DNA from: Rathayibacter sp. VKM Ac-2857 | GTDB taxonomy: Bacteria; Actinomycetota; Actinomycetes; Actinomycetales; Microbacteriaceae | Reading direction: 5' to 3' | Assembly (NCBI RefSeq): GCF_013205025.1 | Contig: NZ_JABMLE010000001.1 | Coordinates: 1-64,000, forward strand | Length of the DNA stretch: 64,000 nucleotides | In this document: in pieces, positions 49,825-62,848 of the stretch | Numbering within the stretch: position 1 is the first letter of the stretch | Layout: every line of letters begins with the position of its first letter | The notes under the pieces: generated by a model | What the model was told of the DNA's origin: nothing | The model's database searches: none | Seen by the model: only the letters and a program-made list of their open reading frames with translations | Position numbers and translations under genes: made by a program

Positions 49825-51750
49825 GTCGTCGTGCGCGGCGACCTCTTCGGGCAGCGGGCGCGCGACCGGGATCTTGCTGCCGAGCACCTGCGCGACCACG
49901 TCGCGGGCGATGTGCTGCGGGGTCAGCCCGACGTCGTCGAGGATCTCCTCGCGCTTGGCGTGGTCGAGGAACTGATCGGGCAGCCCCAGCTCGGTGACGG
50001 CGGTGTCGACGCCGGCCTCGCGCAGGTCCTGGCGGATCCGCGTGCCGATGCCGCCGACGCGCACGCCGTCCTCGATCGAGACGACGATGCGGTGCTCGCG
50101 GGCGAGGTCGATGATGCTCCGCGGCACCGGCACGACCCAGCGCGGGTCGACGACGGTGGCGCCGATGCCCTGCGCGGCGAGGCGCCGGGCGACGTCGAGG
50201 CCCATCGCGGCCATGGGGCCGACGGTGACCAGCAGCACGTCCTGGCGCTCGGAGCGCAGCAGCACGTCCACGCCGTCGTCGAGGCGCTCGACCGCGTCGA
50301 TCTCGTCGCCGACGTTGCCCTTGGAGAAGCGCACGACGGTCGGCGCGTCGGTCACACCGACGGCCTCGCGCAGCTCCTCGCGCAGGCGCACGGAGTCGCG
50401 TGGGGCGGCGAGGCGGATGTTCGGGACGACCTGGAGGATCGCGAGGTCCCACATGCCGTGGTGGCTCGGGCCGTCCGGGCCGGTGACGCCGGCGCGGTCG
50501 AGCACGAAGGTGACGCCGGCGCGGTGCAGCGCCACGTCCATCAGCACCTGGTCGAAGGCGCGGTTGACGAACGTCGCGTAGAGCGCGACGACCGGGTGCA
50601 GACCGCCGAAGGCGAGGCCCGCAGCGGAGGTCACGGCGTGCTGCTCGGCGATGCCGACGTCGAAGACGCGGTCCGGGTACTTCTCGGCCAGGCGGTCGAG
50701 GCCGACCGGGCGGAGCATCGCGGCGGTGATGCCGACGATCGTCGGGTCCTCGTCGGCGAGCGTGACGATCTCCTCGGCGAAGACCGAGGTCCAGGAGCGG
50801 GCGCCGCTCGCGCTGAGCGGCTCGCCGGTCTCCGGATCGATCTGGCCGACCGCGTGGAACTGGTCGGCGAGGTCCTGGACGGCGGGCTCGAAGCCCTTGC
50901 CCTTCTGGGTGATCGCATGCACGATCACCGGCGTGCCGTAGTCCTTGGCCTGCTGGAGCGCCTCCTCCATCGCGGTGAGGTCGTGACCGTCGATCGGGCC
51001 GAGGTACTTGATGTCGAGGTTGGAGTACAGCGCCTCGTTGTTGATGAAGCGGCTGAGGAAGCCGTGCAGGCCGCCGCGCACACCGCGGTAGACCGCCGCC
51101 GCGGGGCCGCCCAGGCGCTCGGAGACGGCGCGGGAGCCGCGGTGCAGCGTGCGGTAGGTGCGACGGGTGCGGACGCCGTTGAGGAAGCGCGCCATGCCGC
51201 CGATGGTCGGGGCGTAGGAGCGGCCGTTGTCGTTGACGACGATGACGAGACCGCGGGAGTTGTCGTCGCTGATGTTGTTCAGCGCCTCCCAGGTCATCCC
51301 GCCAGTGAGCGCGCCGTCGCCGACGACCGCGACCACGTGGCGGTCCGTCTGACCGGTCATCGTGAAGGCCCGCGAGATGCCGTCCGCCCAGGACAGCGAG
51401 CTGGAGGCGTGCGAGCTCTCGACGATGTCGTGCGGCGACTCGGAGCGCTGCGGGTAGCCGGCGAGACCGCCGCGCTGCCGGAGGCCGGAGAAGTCCTGGC
51501 GCCCGGTGAGCAGCTTGTGCACGTAGGACTGGTGCCCCGTGTCGAAGATGATCGCGTCGTGCGGCGAGTCGAAGACGCGGTGGATCGCGATGGTCGTCTC
51601 GACCACGCCGAGGTTCGGACCGAGGTGGCCGCCGGTCTTGGACACCTCGCGCACGAGGAAGTCGCGGATCTCCTGCGCCAGCGTCTCGAGCTCGGTCCGG
51701 GTGAGGCGATCGAGGTCGCGCGGTCCGGAGATGGTCTCGAGAACAGCCAT
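49810..51750 (-). CDS. dxs: 1-deoxy-D-xylulose-5-phosphate synthase
   Basis: Thiamine-diphosphate enzyme of 646 residues making DXP from pyruvate and glyceraldehyde-3-phosphate, the first step of the MEP isoprenoid pathway. The cofactor motif GDGALTGGMTWEALNNI is followed by VIVVNDNGRSYAP; GIAEQHAVTSAAGLAFGG holds the catalytic Glu of the pyrimidine domain, and VLDRAGVTGPDGPSHHG is typical of DXS. The ATG at 51750 follows GGAAGG; the frame is open to 51948, but that extension is not conserved-looking. The extreme C-terminus and stop are part of a 15-bp tandem repeat. Confidence 0.94.
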   Translation of the reverse strand: MAVLETISGPRDLDRLTRTELETLAQEIRDFLVREVSKTGGHLGPNLGVVETTIAIHRVFDSPHDAIIFDTGHQSYVHKLLTGRQDFSGLRQRGGLAGYPQRSESPHDIVESSHASSSLSWADGISRAFTMTGQTDRHVVAVVGDGALTGGMTWEALNNISDDNSRGLVIVVNDNGRSYAPTIGGMARFLNGVRTRRTYRTLHRGSRAVSERLGGPAAAVYRGVRGGLHGFLSRFINNEALYSNLDIKYLGPIDGHDLTAMEEALQQAKDYGTPVIVHAITQKGKGFEPAVQDLADQFHAVGQIDPETGEPLSASGARSWTSVFAEEIVTLADEDPTIVGITAAMLRPVGLDRLAEKYPDRVFDVGIAEQHAVTSAAGLAFGGLHPVVALYATFVNRAFDQVLMDVALHRAGVTFVLDRAGVTGPDGPSHHGMWDLAILQVVPNIRLAAPRDSVRLREELREAVGVTDAPTVVRFSKGNVGDEIDAVERLDDGVDVLLRSERQDVLLVTVGPMAAMGLDVARRLAAQGIGATVVDPRWVVPVPRSIIDLAREHRIVVSIEDGVRVGGIGTRIRQDLREAGVDTAVTELGLPDQFLDHAKREEILDDVGLTPQHIARDVVAQVLGSKIPVARPLPEEVAAHDDVRKD

Positions 51751-51823
51751 TCGCGCCGCCTTCCGGGGGATGTCTGAGGGATGTGGACGTCTGCCGAGTC
51801 TACGCACGGCGCCCCGGGGGAAC

Positions 51824-51860
51824 AGGTGTGCGCCTCCCCCTTGCGGGAAGGCGCACACCT
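51824..51860. terminator. Hairpin downstream of acnA
   Basis: AGGTGTGCGCCT (51824-51835) pairs perfectly with 51849-51860; TCCC and GGGA extend the stem inward with one bulged A. It is 27 bp past the acnA stop and upstream of the dxs promoter, so it separates the two same-strand genes. Confidence 0.7.
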
Positions 51861-51886
51861 CTGTCGGGTTTCCCGACCGCGGGTCG

Positions 51887-54700
<2,814 letters not shown>

Positions 54701-54831
54701 GTCGCCCTCTCCTTCGCTGACGTGGGCTCCGCCGACGGGCGCACCCACATATCCGTCTCCATCTTGGCGACCGCGCACAGCGCCCCGCCACCAAGGAGGA
54801 CCTAACTATTTATCTTGACGTCGAGACAACT

Positions 54832-55605
54832 CTACGCGCGATCGGCGGGCGGAGCCGCGTCGTCGCGCTCCGCCGCGCCCCGGTACTCCGCCCGCACGGC
54901 CAGGACGGTGAGCACCAGCAGCGGCGCGTACAGGGGCAGGCCGAGCACGAGCTTCCAGGTGCCCAGCGCCGTCGCGTCCCCCGCGAGGAAGAGCGGGTAC
55001 TGCACCGCGAGCCGGACGAAGAACAGGGCCGCCCAGGCGAGCGTGAGCAGCGAGAAGAGCCGGCGCTTCCGCCGGTCGTCCCGCCAGGCCGTGCCGTCGC
55101 CCATCAGGTAGCCGGCCGCGACGCCGATCAGGGGCCAGCGCGCGAGCACCGAGACCAGGAAGACGAGGCCGTAGACGAGGTTGGTGATCAGGCCGGGCAC
55201 GAAGTTGTCGACGGCGCGGCCGGTGATCAGCGCGAGGGCGGCCGAGATCACGACGCCGAGCAGACCGCCGACCGCCTGGATGACCGGCGTGCGCCCGAGG
55301 ATCCGCGCGACCGTGAACAGCACGGCCATCCCGACCGAGGCGACCAGCGAGAGCACGAGCTCTCCCGTGATCGTGAAGAGGAGGACGAAGGCGACTCCGG
55401 GCACGACGGCCTCGAGGATGCCGCGGACGCCGCCCATCGAGCCGAGCAGTGCGCGGCCGTCGAACGGCTCGCCGTCGGCGACCACGCCGAGGCCGGAGCG
55501 GCGGGCGGCCTTCGCGATCGCCTCGCCGACCTCCGGCTGACCTGCGCGCTCCAGCCACTCGGGCTGATCGGCGCGCTCCGGCTGCGGGTCGCCCTCGGGG
55601 CGCAT
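54832..55605 (-). CDS. DUF3159 integral membrane protein
   Basis: A 257-residue actinobacterial membrane protein (DUF3159). After a polar 55-residue N-terminus come about six hydrophobic segments, including GILEAVVPGVAFVLLFTI and ITNLVYGLVFLVSVLARWPLIGV, and RRLFSLLTLAWAALFFVRL. Function unknown. It is third in the same-strand run dut-DUF3710-DUF3159, starting 5 bp after the DUF3710 stop, so it is likely part of that operon. Confidence 0.88.
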   Translation of the reverse strand: MRPEGDPQPERADQPEWLERAGQPEVGEAIAKAARRSGLGVVADGEPFDGRALLGSMGGVRGILEAVVPGVAFVLLFTITGELVLSLVASVGMAVLFTVARILGRTPVIQAVGGLLGVVISAALALITGRAVDNFVPGLITNLVYGLVFLVSVLARWPLIGVAAGYLMGDGTAWRDDRRKRRLFSLLTLAWAALFFVRLAVQYPLFLAGDATALGTWKLVLGLPLYAPLLVLTVLAVRAEYRGAAERDDAAPPADRA

Positions 55606-55610
55606 CCCGC

Positions 55611-56240
55611 TCAGCTCGCGCTCTGCTGGGTCTGGCCGCTGTCCGGCATCTTGAGGGGGATCAGGTCGCGCGGGGGCATCGGGCCGGAGCCGCGCACCAC
55701 GACGACGCTGCGGAAGAGGTCCTCGACGGCGGCCGCGGCCTGCTCGTCGGTGGCGCCCGCTCCGGCGATGACGCCGCGGAGGAACCAGCGCGGCCCGTCG
55801 ACACCGACGAAGCGCGCGACGCGCACGCCGCCGCCGGCCAGCGGGAGCTGAGCGACGATCTCGGGGCCGAAGACGCCCTCGCGCTCCTCGGTGCTGCCGC
55901 CCTGGCGGCCGATCTGCTCGGCGATCTGGCCGCGGATCTCGTGCCAGAGGCCGGAGGAGCGCGGCGCCGCGAACGGCTGCACCTGGAGGGTGGACCCGGC
56001 GTAGTCGAGGCCGACCGCGATGACGCGCTTGGTCGCCTCCTCGACCTCGAGGCGGATGTGCATCCCCTCGCGGGGCAGCACCTTCACCCCGCCGAGGTCG
56101 ATGTAGGGACGGACCGGGTTGGCCTCGCGCTCGTCGAGCGGGCCGGCCTCGGCGCGGTCGGCGGGCGCGGACTTCTCGAAGTCCTGCGCGGCGGTCTCGA
56201 CGGCCGCGTCCTCGGTGCCGGCGGGCTGGATGTCGCTCAT
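55611..56240 (-). CDS. DUF3710 family protein
   Basis: A 209-residue soluble actinobacterial protein (DUF3710). The conserved core is [20 protein letters not shown], then [20 protein letters not shown] and [17 protein letters not shown]. The first ~40 residues are acidic and probably disordered. Function unknown; the position directly after dut is conserved in this phylum. Its ATG overlaps the dut stop (ATGA). Confidence 0.9.
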   Translation of the reverse strand: MSDIQPAGTEDAAVETAAQDFEKSAPADRAEAGPLDEREANPVRPYIDLGGVKVLPREGMHIRLEVEEATKRVIAVGLDYAGSTLQVQPFAAPRSSGLWHEIRGQIAEQIGRQGGSTEEREGVFGPEIVAQLPLAGGGVRVARFVGVDGPRWFLRGVIAGAGATDEQAAAAVEDLFRSVVVVRGSGPMPPRDLIPLKMPDSGQTQQSAS

Positions 56241-56713
56241 GCGTTCTCCTCGTTGGTGCGGGCGTCTGATGCTTCTGCGGTGGCGTAGCCGGTCGAGCCG
56301 AAGCCGCCGGTGCCGCGGACGGAGTCCGGGAGCTGCTCGACGGCGGTGAAGCGGGCCCGGACGACGGGCAGGATCACGAGCTGCGCGATCCGGTCGCCGA
56401 CGGCGATGCGGTACGGCTCGCGGGCGTCGGTGTTCAGCAGCGCGACCCGGATCTCGCCGCGGTAGCCGGCGTCGATGGTGCCGGGCGAGTTCACGATGGT
56501 GAGCCCGTGCTTGAAGGCCAGCCCGCTGCGCGGCACGACGAAGCCGACGTGGCCGTCCGGCAGGGCGATCGAGACCCCGGTGCCGACGCTCGCCCGCTCG
56601 CCGGGAGCGAGCACGAGCTCCTCCGTGGAGCGCAGATCGGCTCCGGCGTCGCCGGGGTGGGCGTAGAACGGGACCTCGTCCGCGCGGATCGGGACGTCGA
56701 CGGTTTCGTTCAC
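56237..56713 (-). CDS. dut: dUTP diphosphatase
   Basis: Trimeric dUTPase of 158 residues that hydrolyses dUTP to dUMP and diphosphate, keeping uracil out of DNA. All five family motifs are visible: [39 protein letters not shown] and [10 protein letters not shown] (the C-terminal arm). The GTG at 56713 was chosen because TACCCT (56725-56720) is exactly six bases upstream, a leaderless arrangement; upstream in-frame residues would run through the promoter. It is coupled to DUF3710 by ATGA. Confidence 0.93.
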   Translation of the reverse strand: MNETVDVPIRADEVPFYAHPGDAGADLRSTEELVLAPGERASVGTGVSIALPDGHVGFVVPRSGLAFKHGLTIVNSPGTIDAGYRGEIRVALLNTDAREPYRIAVGDRIAQLVILPVVRARFTAVEQLPDSVRGTGGFGSTGYATAEASDARTNEENA

Positions 56714-56751
56714 GTGACGAGGGTAGACCAATCGTCTGATGCAATAGGGAC

Positions 56752-57228
56752 ATGCCGTCCTACCGAGAGAGGCTGTGGCCCGCGCCCTGGCTCTTCGTCT
56801 CCACCGCCCTCGTGATCCCCGCCAGCATCCTGGTCTTCGCGCCGATCAACCTGTTCGCGGGGGTGGTCGTCGCGCTCGTGCTCTACGGCGGCACCGTGGC
56901 GACGCTGCTGGCCACGTCGCCGACCATCGAGGTCGTCGACGGCGAGCTGTGGGCGGGCCGGGCGCACATCCCGCTCGAGCTGGTGGGCGACGCGGTCGCC
57001 TTCACCGGCGAGCGCGCGTTCGCTCAGCGCGGACCGCGATTGGACGCCAGGGCGTTCCTCGTCATCCGCGGCTGGGTGCGCGACGTCGTGCGGGTCCCGA
57101 TCGAGGACCCCGCCGACCCGACGCCGTACTGGCTGCTGTCGAGCAGGCGCCCCAACGACGTCGTCGCCGCGATCCGGGAGGGATCACGGCGACGGGGCGC
57201 TGGTCTTTCGGAGCCGGGAGAGGCCTAA
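56752..57228 (+). CDS. DUF3093 membrane protein
   Basis: A 158-residue actinobacterial protein (DUF3093). Two N-terminal hydrophobic helices ([20 protein letters not shown], then [20 protein letters not shown]) are followed by a small beta-rich cytoplasmic domain with [20 protein letters not shown] and [20 protein letters not shown]. Function unknown. It is divergent from dut; TGCAAT, an imperfect -10, is six bases upstream of the ATG. The stop overlaps the convergent DUF4193 gene by 4 bp. Confidence 0.88.
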   Translation: MPSYRERLWPAPWLFVSTALVIPASILVFAPINLFAGVVVALVLYGGTVATLLATSPTIEVVDGELWAGRAHIPLELVGDAVAFTGERAFAQRGPRLDARAFLVIRGWVRDVVRVPIEDPADPTPYWLLSSRRPNDVVAAIREGSRRRGAGLSEPGEA

Positions 57229-57518
57229 GCGGCGCACTCCAGGCAGATCGGGCCGAGCTTCTCCTCGTGGTCGATCTGCGAGCGGTGCTTCACCAGGAAG
57301 CAGCTGACGCACGTGAACTCGTCCGCCTGCGGCGGAAGGACCACGACGTCCAGATCGAGGTCGGACAGATCGGCACCGGGCAGTTCGAATCCGCCCGGGT
57401 TGTCGGCGTCATCGACGTCGACGACACCGGACATCTTGTCGGGGACTCGCTCCTTCAGGGCCTCGATCGACTCGGAGTCGTCATCGGTCTTGCGGGGGGC
57501 GTCGTAGTCCGTAGCCAT
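57225..57518 (-). CDS. DUF4193 zinc-ribbon-like protein
   Basis: A 97-residue actinobacterial protein (DUF4193), starting with the conserved MATDYDAPRKTDDD. The acidic middle is followed by two CxxC pairs (FTCVSCFLVKHRSQ and ICLECAA), which would bind zinc. Function unknown. The ATG at 57518 is preferred over 57524 because the family begins at MATDYD. The upstream region is comparatively AT-rich and shared with sepH. Confidence 0.9.
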   Translation of the reverse strand: MATDYDAPRKTDDDSESIEALKERVPDKMSGVVDVDDADNPGGFELPGADLSDLDLDVVVLPPQADEFTCVSCFLVKHRSQIDHEEKLGPICLECAA

Positions 57519-57752
57519 TCCCATCCACTTCTTAAATTCAGTCGTTCAACAAATCGGCGGGGACAGTGTGCATCAAGAAGTATCGATGCGCAAACCGCTT
57601 CGAACGCGTCTTGACAGCCGCTGCCGCGCCCTCTTCCGCACCAACTTTCGACCCGCCCGCGGTATTCCCGGGGAACGGCCCGTTCGCGTGCGATCCTGAG
57701 CCGGTTCGCGGCAGGCACGGGCTCGTCCGCGGCCAGAAGGAGGTCCAGCACG

Positions 57753-58841
57753 ATGATGGAACTGAAGGTGATCGGCGTCGAGAGCGGATCGCTCGTCCTC
57801 GTCTCGGACGGCGGGGAGCGGTTCTCCGTCCGCATCGACGAGACGCTGCAGAGCCAGCTGCGCCCGCGCGTGCACTCGCTGCCGCCGCGGGAGAAGCGCG
57901 TGTCGCCCCGCGAGATCCAGGCGCACATCCGTGCCGGCCTCTCCGCTGAGGAGGTCGCCGAGCTCACCGGTGCCGACCTCGACTACGTCGCCCGCTTCGA
58001 GGGCCCGGTCACGGCCGAGCGCGAGCACATCGTCGCCTCCGCCCTCGCCGTCCGCGTCTACACCAGCGCCGATCCCGACCCGCTCGAGGAGGGCACGCCC
58101 TTCGGCGACGTCATCCGCGAGCGCCTGGGCGCCCTCGGCGCCGACGGCGAGCAGTGGTCGAGCTGGAAGGAGGAGGAGGGCTGGGTCGTCAAGCTGCTCT
58201 TCCGCTCCGACGAGATCGACCACGACGCCCGCTGGCGCTTCGACCCCAAGAAGGCGCTGCTCTCCCCGCTCACCGCCGAGGCGACCACGCTCTCGCAGCA
58301 GGGCGAGATCCGGCCGACGCTCATCCCGCGCCTGCGCGCCGTCATCCCCGCCGCGGTCGACGAGCTGGCGACCCGCTTCGACACCGACGCCTTCGCGAAG
58401 CCCGCCGAGCCGTCGCGCCCCGAGCGCACCGAGCGCCCGGCTGCCGCGCGCCTCCCGCACTCGCGCCCCTCCGCCGCCCGCCCCTCCGACACCGAGCCGC
58501 AGCCGGCCCTCTCCGACACCCCGCGCCCGGTCTCGACGCTCCCCCGCCCGGTGACCAGCACGACCGAGCAGCGCGAGCGCAACCTCAACGACACCGCGGA
58601 CCTCCTCGACGCCCTCCGCCGCCGCCGCGGGGAGCGCGACCACGCCTCCTCGGCGCGGGTCCGCGAGGAACCGCAGCCGGAAGCGCCCGCGATCGTCGCC
58701 CCGAAGGCCCCCGAGCCCGAGCGCCCCGCGACGCCCGCCGCCGAGCACCCCGCCGCGGGCGGGCGGAACTCGATCCGCCGCGGCCGCGCCGCCATCCCCA
58801 GCTGGGACGAGATCGTCTTCGGAGCCCGCAGCGACGACTGA
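57753..58841 (+). CDS. sepH: Cell-division protein SepH
   Basis: Actinobacterial SepH, 362 residues, which promotes FtsZ assembly at the division site. The conserved N-terminal DUF3071 domain (about 1-175) includes MELKVIGVESGSLVLVSDGG and the helix-turn-helix-like VSPREIQAHIRAGLSAEEVA. The C-terminal half is Pro/Arg-rich and disordered, ending in a conserved RRGRAAIPSWDEIVFGAR. The ATG at 57753 follows AAGGAGG at 9 nt; a second ATG at 57756 is possible. TTGACA at 57611-57616 is a good -35, but I see no matching -10. Confidence 0.9.
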   Translation: MMELKVIGVESGSLVLVSDGGERFSVRIDETLQSQLRPRVHSLPPREKRVSPREIQAHIRAGLSAEEVAELTGADLDYVARFEGPVTAEREHIVASALAVRVYTSADPDPLEEGTPFGDVIRERLGALGADGEQWSSWKEEEGWVVKLLFRSDEIDHDARWRFDPKKALLSPLTAEATTLSQQGEIRPTLIPRLRAVIPAAVDELATRFDTDAFAKPAEPSRPERTERPAAARLPHSRPSAARPSDTEPQPALSDTPRPVSTLPRPVTSTTEQRERNLNDTADLLDALRRRRGERDHASSARVREEPQPEAPAIVAPKAPEPERPATPAAEHPAAGGRNSIRRGRAAIPSWDEIVFGARSDD

Positions 58842-58876
58842 CCGAGCGTCGGCCGGCAGAGGGGCGCTCCCGGGGG

Positions 58877-60007
58877 TCAGATCCCGGAGAGCGCGCCGAA
58901 GCCGAGCAGCGGCACCTGGGTCTCCTCGGGCGTGAGCGAGCCGTGCTGGCCGATCATCGACCGGCCGGAGGCGTCCTCCGCCGAGTAGTAGGCGATCGCC
59001 TTGCGCGCGGCGACGAACACATCGCCCATCCGCTCGGCCGCCGGCGCGCCGATCTCGCCGAACCAGCCGCTCGCGGCGACCTCGTCGCGCGTCGCGATCC
59101 AGGCCCGGGAGCCCTCCGCCTGGGCCCAGCGCGCCGCGACCGCCGCGGGATCGACCCCGGCCTCGAGGTGCAGCTGCAGGCAGCGCGGCTCGCCGGCCAG
59201 GTGGCGCACGCCCTCGAGGAGTGCTGGATCGCGCACGAGGACGTGCGAGGAGGCGGGGACGTCGAGCACGCCGTGGTCCGCGGTGACCAGCACGCCCTCG
59301 CGCCCGGAGAGCCCGCGGACGAAGCCCGCGACCTCGCCGTCGAGCTGCTCCAGGACCGTCGTCCACTCCGGCGACTCCCAGCCGCGGGCGTGCGCGGTCA
59401 TGTCGAGCTCGGGGACGTAGAGGTAGACCAGCTGCCGGCCGCCCCGGTCGAGCAGGTCGCGCGCCGCGGCGAAGCGCTCGGCGACTCCCCCGGCGACCCG
59501 GTACTCGGCGCCGCGCAGGATCGCCCGGGTCAGCCCCGAGTGCGCGTAGCGGGCGGCGCCGATGACGCTCGCCGCGACGCCCTCCTCGACGGCGCGCTCG
59601 AAGACGGTAGGGTGCGGCTGCCACTGCTCCGGGACCATCCGGTCGTCCCAGCCGGAGAGCTGGTTCACCAGGCGGTCGTGCGCGCGGTCGAGCACGCGGT
59701 AGCCGACCATCCCGTGCTCCCCGGGCCGCCGGCCCGTGGTGAGACTGGCCAGGGCCGCCGCGGTCGTCGTCGGGAAGCCGGAGACGAGGGTCGTCGCCTT
59801 CGTGAGCGCGGGCACGAGCGTGCGGGCGTGCCCGGCGCGCTGGCGCAGGTTGGCCGCGCCGAGCCCGTCGACCAGCACGACGACGATCCGCTCGACGCGC
59901 GGCGAGCCGAAGGTCCCCGGGCGGCCGAGGAGGGCGTCGAGAGCGCCGGGGAGGACGTCGGCGAGGCTCCGCCGCCCGGCGGGGACGGCCGGTAGCATGG
60001 GGGTCAT
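58877..60007 (-). CDS. Alkaline-phosphatase-superfamily phosphodiesterase/pyrophosphatase
   Basis: Type I phosphodiesterase/nucleotide pyrophosphatase-like enzyme of 376 residues. The metal site includes VVVLVDGLGAANL (Asp), the nucleophile Thr in SGFPTTTAAALASL, VPELDMTAHARGW, VTADHGVLDVP (Asp-His) and the final His in GQHGSLTPEE. No signal peptide is present. This gene is regularly found between sepH and the topoisomerase genes in Microbacteriaceae; its substrate is unknown. The start is either ATG 60007 or ATG 59999, neither with a clear ribosome binding site. Confidence 0.85.
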   Translation of the reverse strand: MTPMLPAVPAGRRSLADVLPGALDALLGRPGTFGSPRVERIVVVLVDGLGAANLRQRAGHARTLVPALTKATTLVSGFPTTTAAALASLTTGRRPGEHGMVGYRVLDRAHDRLVNQLSGWDDRMVPEQWQPHPTVFERAVEEGVAASVIGAARYAHSGLTRAILRGAEYRVAGGVAERFAAARDLLDRGGRQLVYLYVPELDMTAHARGWESPEWTTVLEQLDGEVAGFVRGLSGREGVLVTADHGVLDVPASSHVLVRDPALLEGVRHLAGEPRCLQLHLEAGVDPAAVAARWAQAEGSRAWIATRDEVAASGWFGEIGAPAAERMGDVFVAARKAIAYYSAEDASGRSMIGQHGSLTPEETQVPLLGFGALSGI

Positions 60008-60082
60008 CGCGCCCAGTTTCGCACGCTGCGCCCTCCCGCGGAGCGTGCCCCGCCGTGCCCGCGCCCGCTACCGAAGTGAGAC

Positions 60083-62551
60083 ATGAACGCTGCACCCCCT
60101 CCCTCCGGCTCCTCCCTGACCGAGCGCATCGAGGACGTCGACGTCTCGGCCGAGATGGAGGGGTCGTTCCTCGAGTACGCCTACTCGGTCATCTATTCGC
60201 GCGCCCTGCCCGACGCCCGCGACGGCCTGAAGCCCGTGCAGCGCCGCATCCTCTACATGATGAGCGAGATGGGTCTGCGCCCCGACCGCGGCCACGTGAA
60301 GTCGGCCCGTGTCGTGGGCGAGGTGATGGGCAAGCTGCACCCGCACGGCGACGCCTCCATCTACGACTCCCTCGTGCGCCTCGCGCAGCCGTTCACGCTG
60401 CGGGTCCCGCTGGTCGACGGCCACGGCAACTTCGGCTCGCTCGACGACGGCCCGGCCGCCGCCCGCTACACCGAGGCCCGCCTCGCCGCGGCGGCGACGG
60501 CGATGACCGAGCACCTCGACGAGGACGTCGTCGACTTCGTCCCCAACTACGACAACTCGCACGACCAGCCCGTGGTGCTCGCGGCGGCGTTCCCGAACCT
60601 GCTCGTCAACGGCGCGAGCGGCATCGCGGTCGGCATGGCCACCAATATGGCCCCGCACAACCTGATCGAGGTGATCGGAGCGGCGCGGCACCTGATCGCG
60701 CACCCCGACGCCTCGCTGGACGACCTGATGTCCTTCGTCCCCGGCCCCGACTTCCCCAGCGGCGGCACGATCGTCGGCCTCGCCGGCGTCCGCGACGCCT
60801 ACGCGACCGGCCGCGGCAGCTTCAAGACACGCGCGCGCGTCTCGGTCGAGAGCATCACCGCCCGCAAGTCGGGCCTGGTCGTCACCGAGCTGCCGTACCT
60901 CGTCGGCGCCGAGAAGGTCATCGACAAGATCAAGGACGGCGTCCAGAACAAGAAGCTCAGCGGGATCGCCGACGTCACCGATCTCACCGACCGCGACAAC
61001 GGCCTGCGCCTCGTGATCGGGATCAAGACCGGCTTCAGCCCGGAGGCGGTGCTCGAGCAGCTGTACCGCTACACCCCGCTCGAGGACGCCTTCTCGATCA
61101 ACAACGTCGCGCTCGTCGACGGCCAGCCCCGCACGCTCGGCCTCAAGGAGCTGCTGCAGGTCTACGTCGGCCACCGCCTGACCGTGGTCACCCGGCGCTC
61201 GCGCTACCGGCTGCGCAAGCGCCAGGAGCGGCTGCACCTGGTCGAGGGACTGCTGATCGCGATCCTCGACATCGACGAGGTCATCCAGCTGATCCGCGCG
61301 AGCGACGACACCGCCGCCGCCCGGGCCCGGCTGATCGAGGTCTTCGACCTCAGCACGATCCAGGCCGACTACATCCTCGAGCTCCAGCTGCGCCGGCTGA
61401 CGAAGTTCTCCCGGATCGAGCTCGAGACCGAGCGCGACACCCTGCTCGCCGAGATCGCCGAGCTCGAGGCACTGCTGGCCAGCCGCAGCCGCCTCGAGGC
61501 ACTCGTGTCCGACGAGCTCGACGACGTCGCCCAGCGCCTCGGGACGCCGCGCCGGACGCTGCTCACCGAGGCGCGCCCCTCCGTCGCCACGACCGGACGC
61601 AAGACCGCCGCCGTGCTCGAGATCGCCGATCTGCCCTGCCGCGTCCTGCTGAGCACCACCGGCCGGATGGTCCGCATCGACCGCGACCCGGAGGCGGCGC
61701 CGCACCCCGAGCGCGCGACCCGCCGCAGCAAGCACGACGCGGTGCTCAGCACGATCGACACCACCACGCGCGCCGAGATCGGTGCGGTGACGACGGCCGG
61801 CAGGCTGCTGCGCTTCTCCCCCGTCGACGTGCCCGCCGTCCCGTCCTCCTCGGTGCAGCTCGGCGCGGGCGTCCGGATGAGCGACTACCTCAGCCACCTG
61901 GCCAAGGACGAGCGCGTCCTCGCCCTGGTCGCCCTCGACGACCCCCGCCCGATCGCCCTGGGCACCCTGCAGGGCACGGTCAAGCGCGTCGCCCCCGGTG
62001 ACCTGCCGAACCGCCCGGACATCGAGCTGATCGCCCTGCGGCCGAAGGACGCGGTCGTCGGCGCCGCACCGTCGGCCGACGAGGACGAACTCGTCTTCGT
62101 CACCGGCGAGGCCCAGCTGCTGCGCTTCTCCGCCTCGGCGGTGCGTCCGCAGGGCCGGACCGCGGCGGGCATGGCCGGAGTCAAGATCAGCGAGACCGAC
62201 GAGGTCGTCTCCTTCGCGGTCGTGCCCGAGTCCGAGCGCGACGAGACGGTCGTCGCGACCGTCGCCGTCGACAGCTGGGCCCTCACCGGCACCGACACCG
62301 GCAGCGCCAAGGTGTCGGCGTTCTCGGAGTTCCCGCCCAAGGGCCGCGCGACCGGCGGCGTCCGCGCCCAGCGCTTCCTCAAGGGCGAGACCGCCCTCGG
62401 CGTCGCCTGGGTCGGCCCCGGCCCGGCGCACGCGCTCGAGGCCGACGGCAGCGTCGCGGCACTGCCCGACTCCGGGATGAAGCGCGACGGCTCCGGCGTC
62501 GCCCTCGCGGCCCCGGTCGCCAGCATCGGCGCGGCCCCCGAGCAGTTCTGA
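60083..62551 (+). CDS. parC: DNA topoisomerase IV (type IIA) subunit A
   Basis: Breakage-reunion subunit of 822 residues. The active-site Tyr129 is in AARYTEARL, with [15 protein letters not shown] and the quinolone-region helix [20 protein letters not shown] just before it. The C-terminal half holds degenerate beta-pinwheel repeats. Decatenates chromosomes with the ParE subunit encoded convergently after a repeat-filled spacer. Assignment to topoisomerase IV rather than gyrase rests on the gene neighbourhood (not beside dnaN/recF) and on the poorly conserved C-terminal domain. Confidence 0.88.
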   Translation: MNAAPPPSGSSLTERIEDVDVSAEMEGSFLEYAYSVIYSRALPDARDGLKPVQRRILYMMSEMGLRPDRGHVKSARVVGEVMGKLHPHGDASIYDSLVRLAQPFTLRVPLVDGHGNFGSLDDGPAAARYTEARLAAAATAMTEHLDEDVVDFVPNYDNSHDQPVVLAAAFPNLLVNGASGIAVGMATNMAPHNLIEVIGAARHLIAHPDASLDDLMSFVPGPDFPSGGTIVGLAGVRDAYATGRGSFKTRARVSVESITARKSGLVVTELPYLVGAEKVIDKIKDGVQNKKLSGIADVTDLTDRDNGLRLVIGIKTGFSPEAVLEQLYRYTPLEDAFSINNVALVDGQPRTLGLKELLQVYVGHRLTVVTRRSRYRLRKRQERLHLVEGLLIAILDIDEVIQLIRASDDTAAARARLIEVFDLSTIQADYILELQLRRLTKFSRIELETERDTLLAEIAELEALLASRSRLEALVSDELDDVAQRLGTPRRTLLTEARPSVATTGRKTAAVLEIADLPCRVLLSTTGRMVRIDRDPEAAPHPERATRRSKHDAVLSTIDTTTRAEIGAVTTAGRLLRFSPVDVPAVPSSSVQLGAGVRMSDYLSHLAKDERVLALVALDDPRPIALGTLQGTVKRVAPGDLPNRPDIELIALRPKDAVVGAAPSADEDELVFVTGEAQLLRFSASAVRPQGRTAAGMAGVKISETDEVVSFAVVPESERDETVVATVAVDSWALTGTDTGSAKVSAFSEFPPKGRATGGVRAQRFLKGETALGVAWVGPGPAHALEADGSVAALPDSGMKRDGSGVALAAPVASIGAAPEQF

Positions 62552-62848
62552 CGCCGCGCGGACGACGCGCAGGCCCTCCTCGACGACCGGCGATCGCATG
62601 CTGATCGAGTAGCCCTCGGAGAGGGCGTATCGAGATCCTCCGTTCTGCAGGACGTGGGTCTCGATACGCCCCTTCGGGGCTACTCGACCAGCATGGGGTG
62701 GCCGCTGTCCGGCTACTCGACCAGCATGATGTGCCCGCCGTGCGGCTCCTCGACCAGCATGGGGTGGCCGCGGTCCGGCTCCACCAGCATGATGTGGCAT
62801 GCTGTCCGGCTACTCGACCAGCATGGGGAGGAGAACGGGCGGGGCGCG
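62552..62848. repeat. REP-like repeat cluster C between parC and parE
   Basis: No gene lies in this 297-bp convergent spacer. It has one full reverse unit (62597-62638) and one full forward unit (62656-62697) of the element with core GTCTCGATACG...CTACTCGACCAGCATG. Four or five half-units follow, ending near 62828, each CTACTCGACCAGCATG or a variant (CTCCTCGACCAGCATG, CTCCACCAGCATG) preceded by GTCCGG or similar. The half-unit expansion mirrors cluster B. Confidence 0.85.

Noticed and set aside
57611-57616. TTGACA as a promoter for sepH
   Set aside because: A good -35, but no acceptable -10 lies at 16-18 bp; kept only as a remark.
60068-62800. A 910-codon open frame on the - strand opposite parC
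   Set aside because: Shadow frame antisense to parC; its beginning runs through repeat cluster C.
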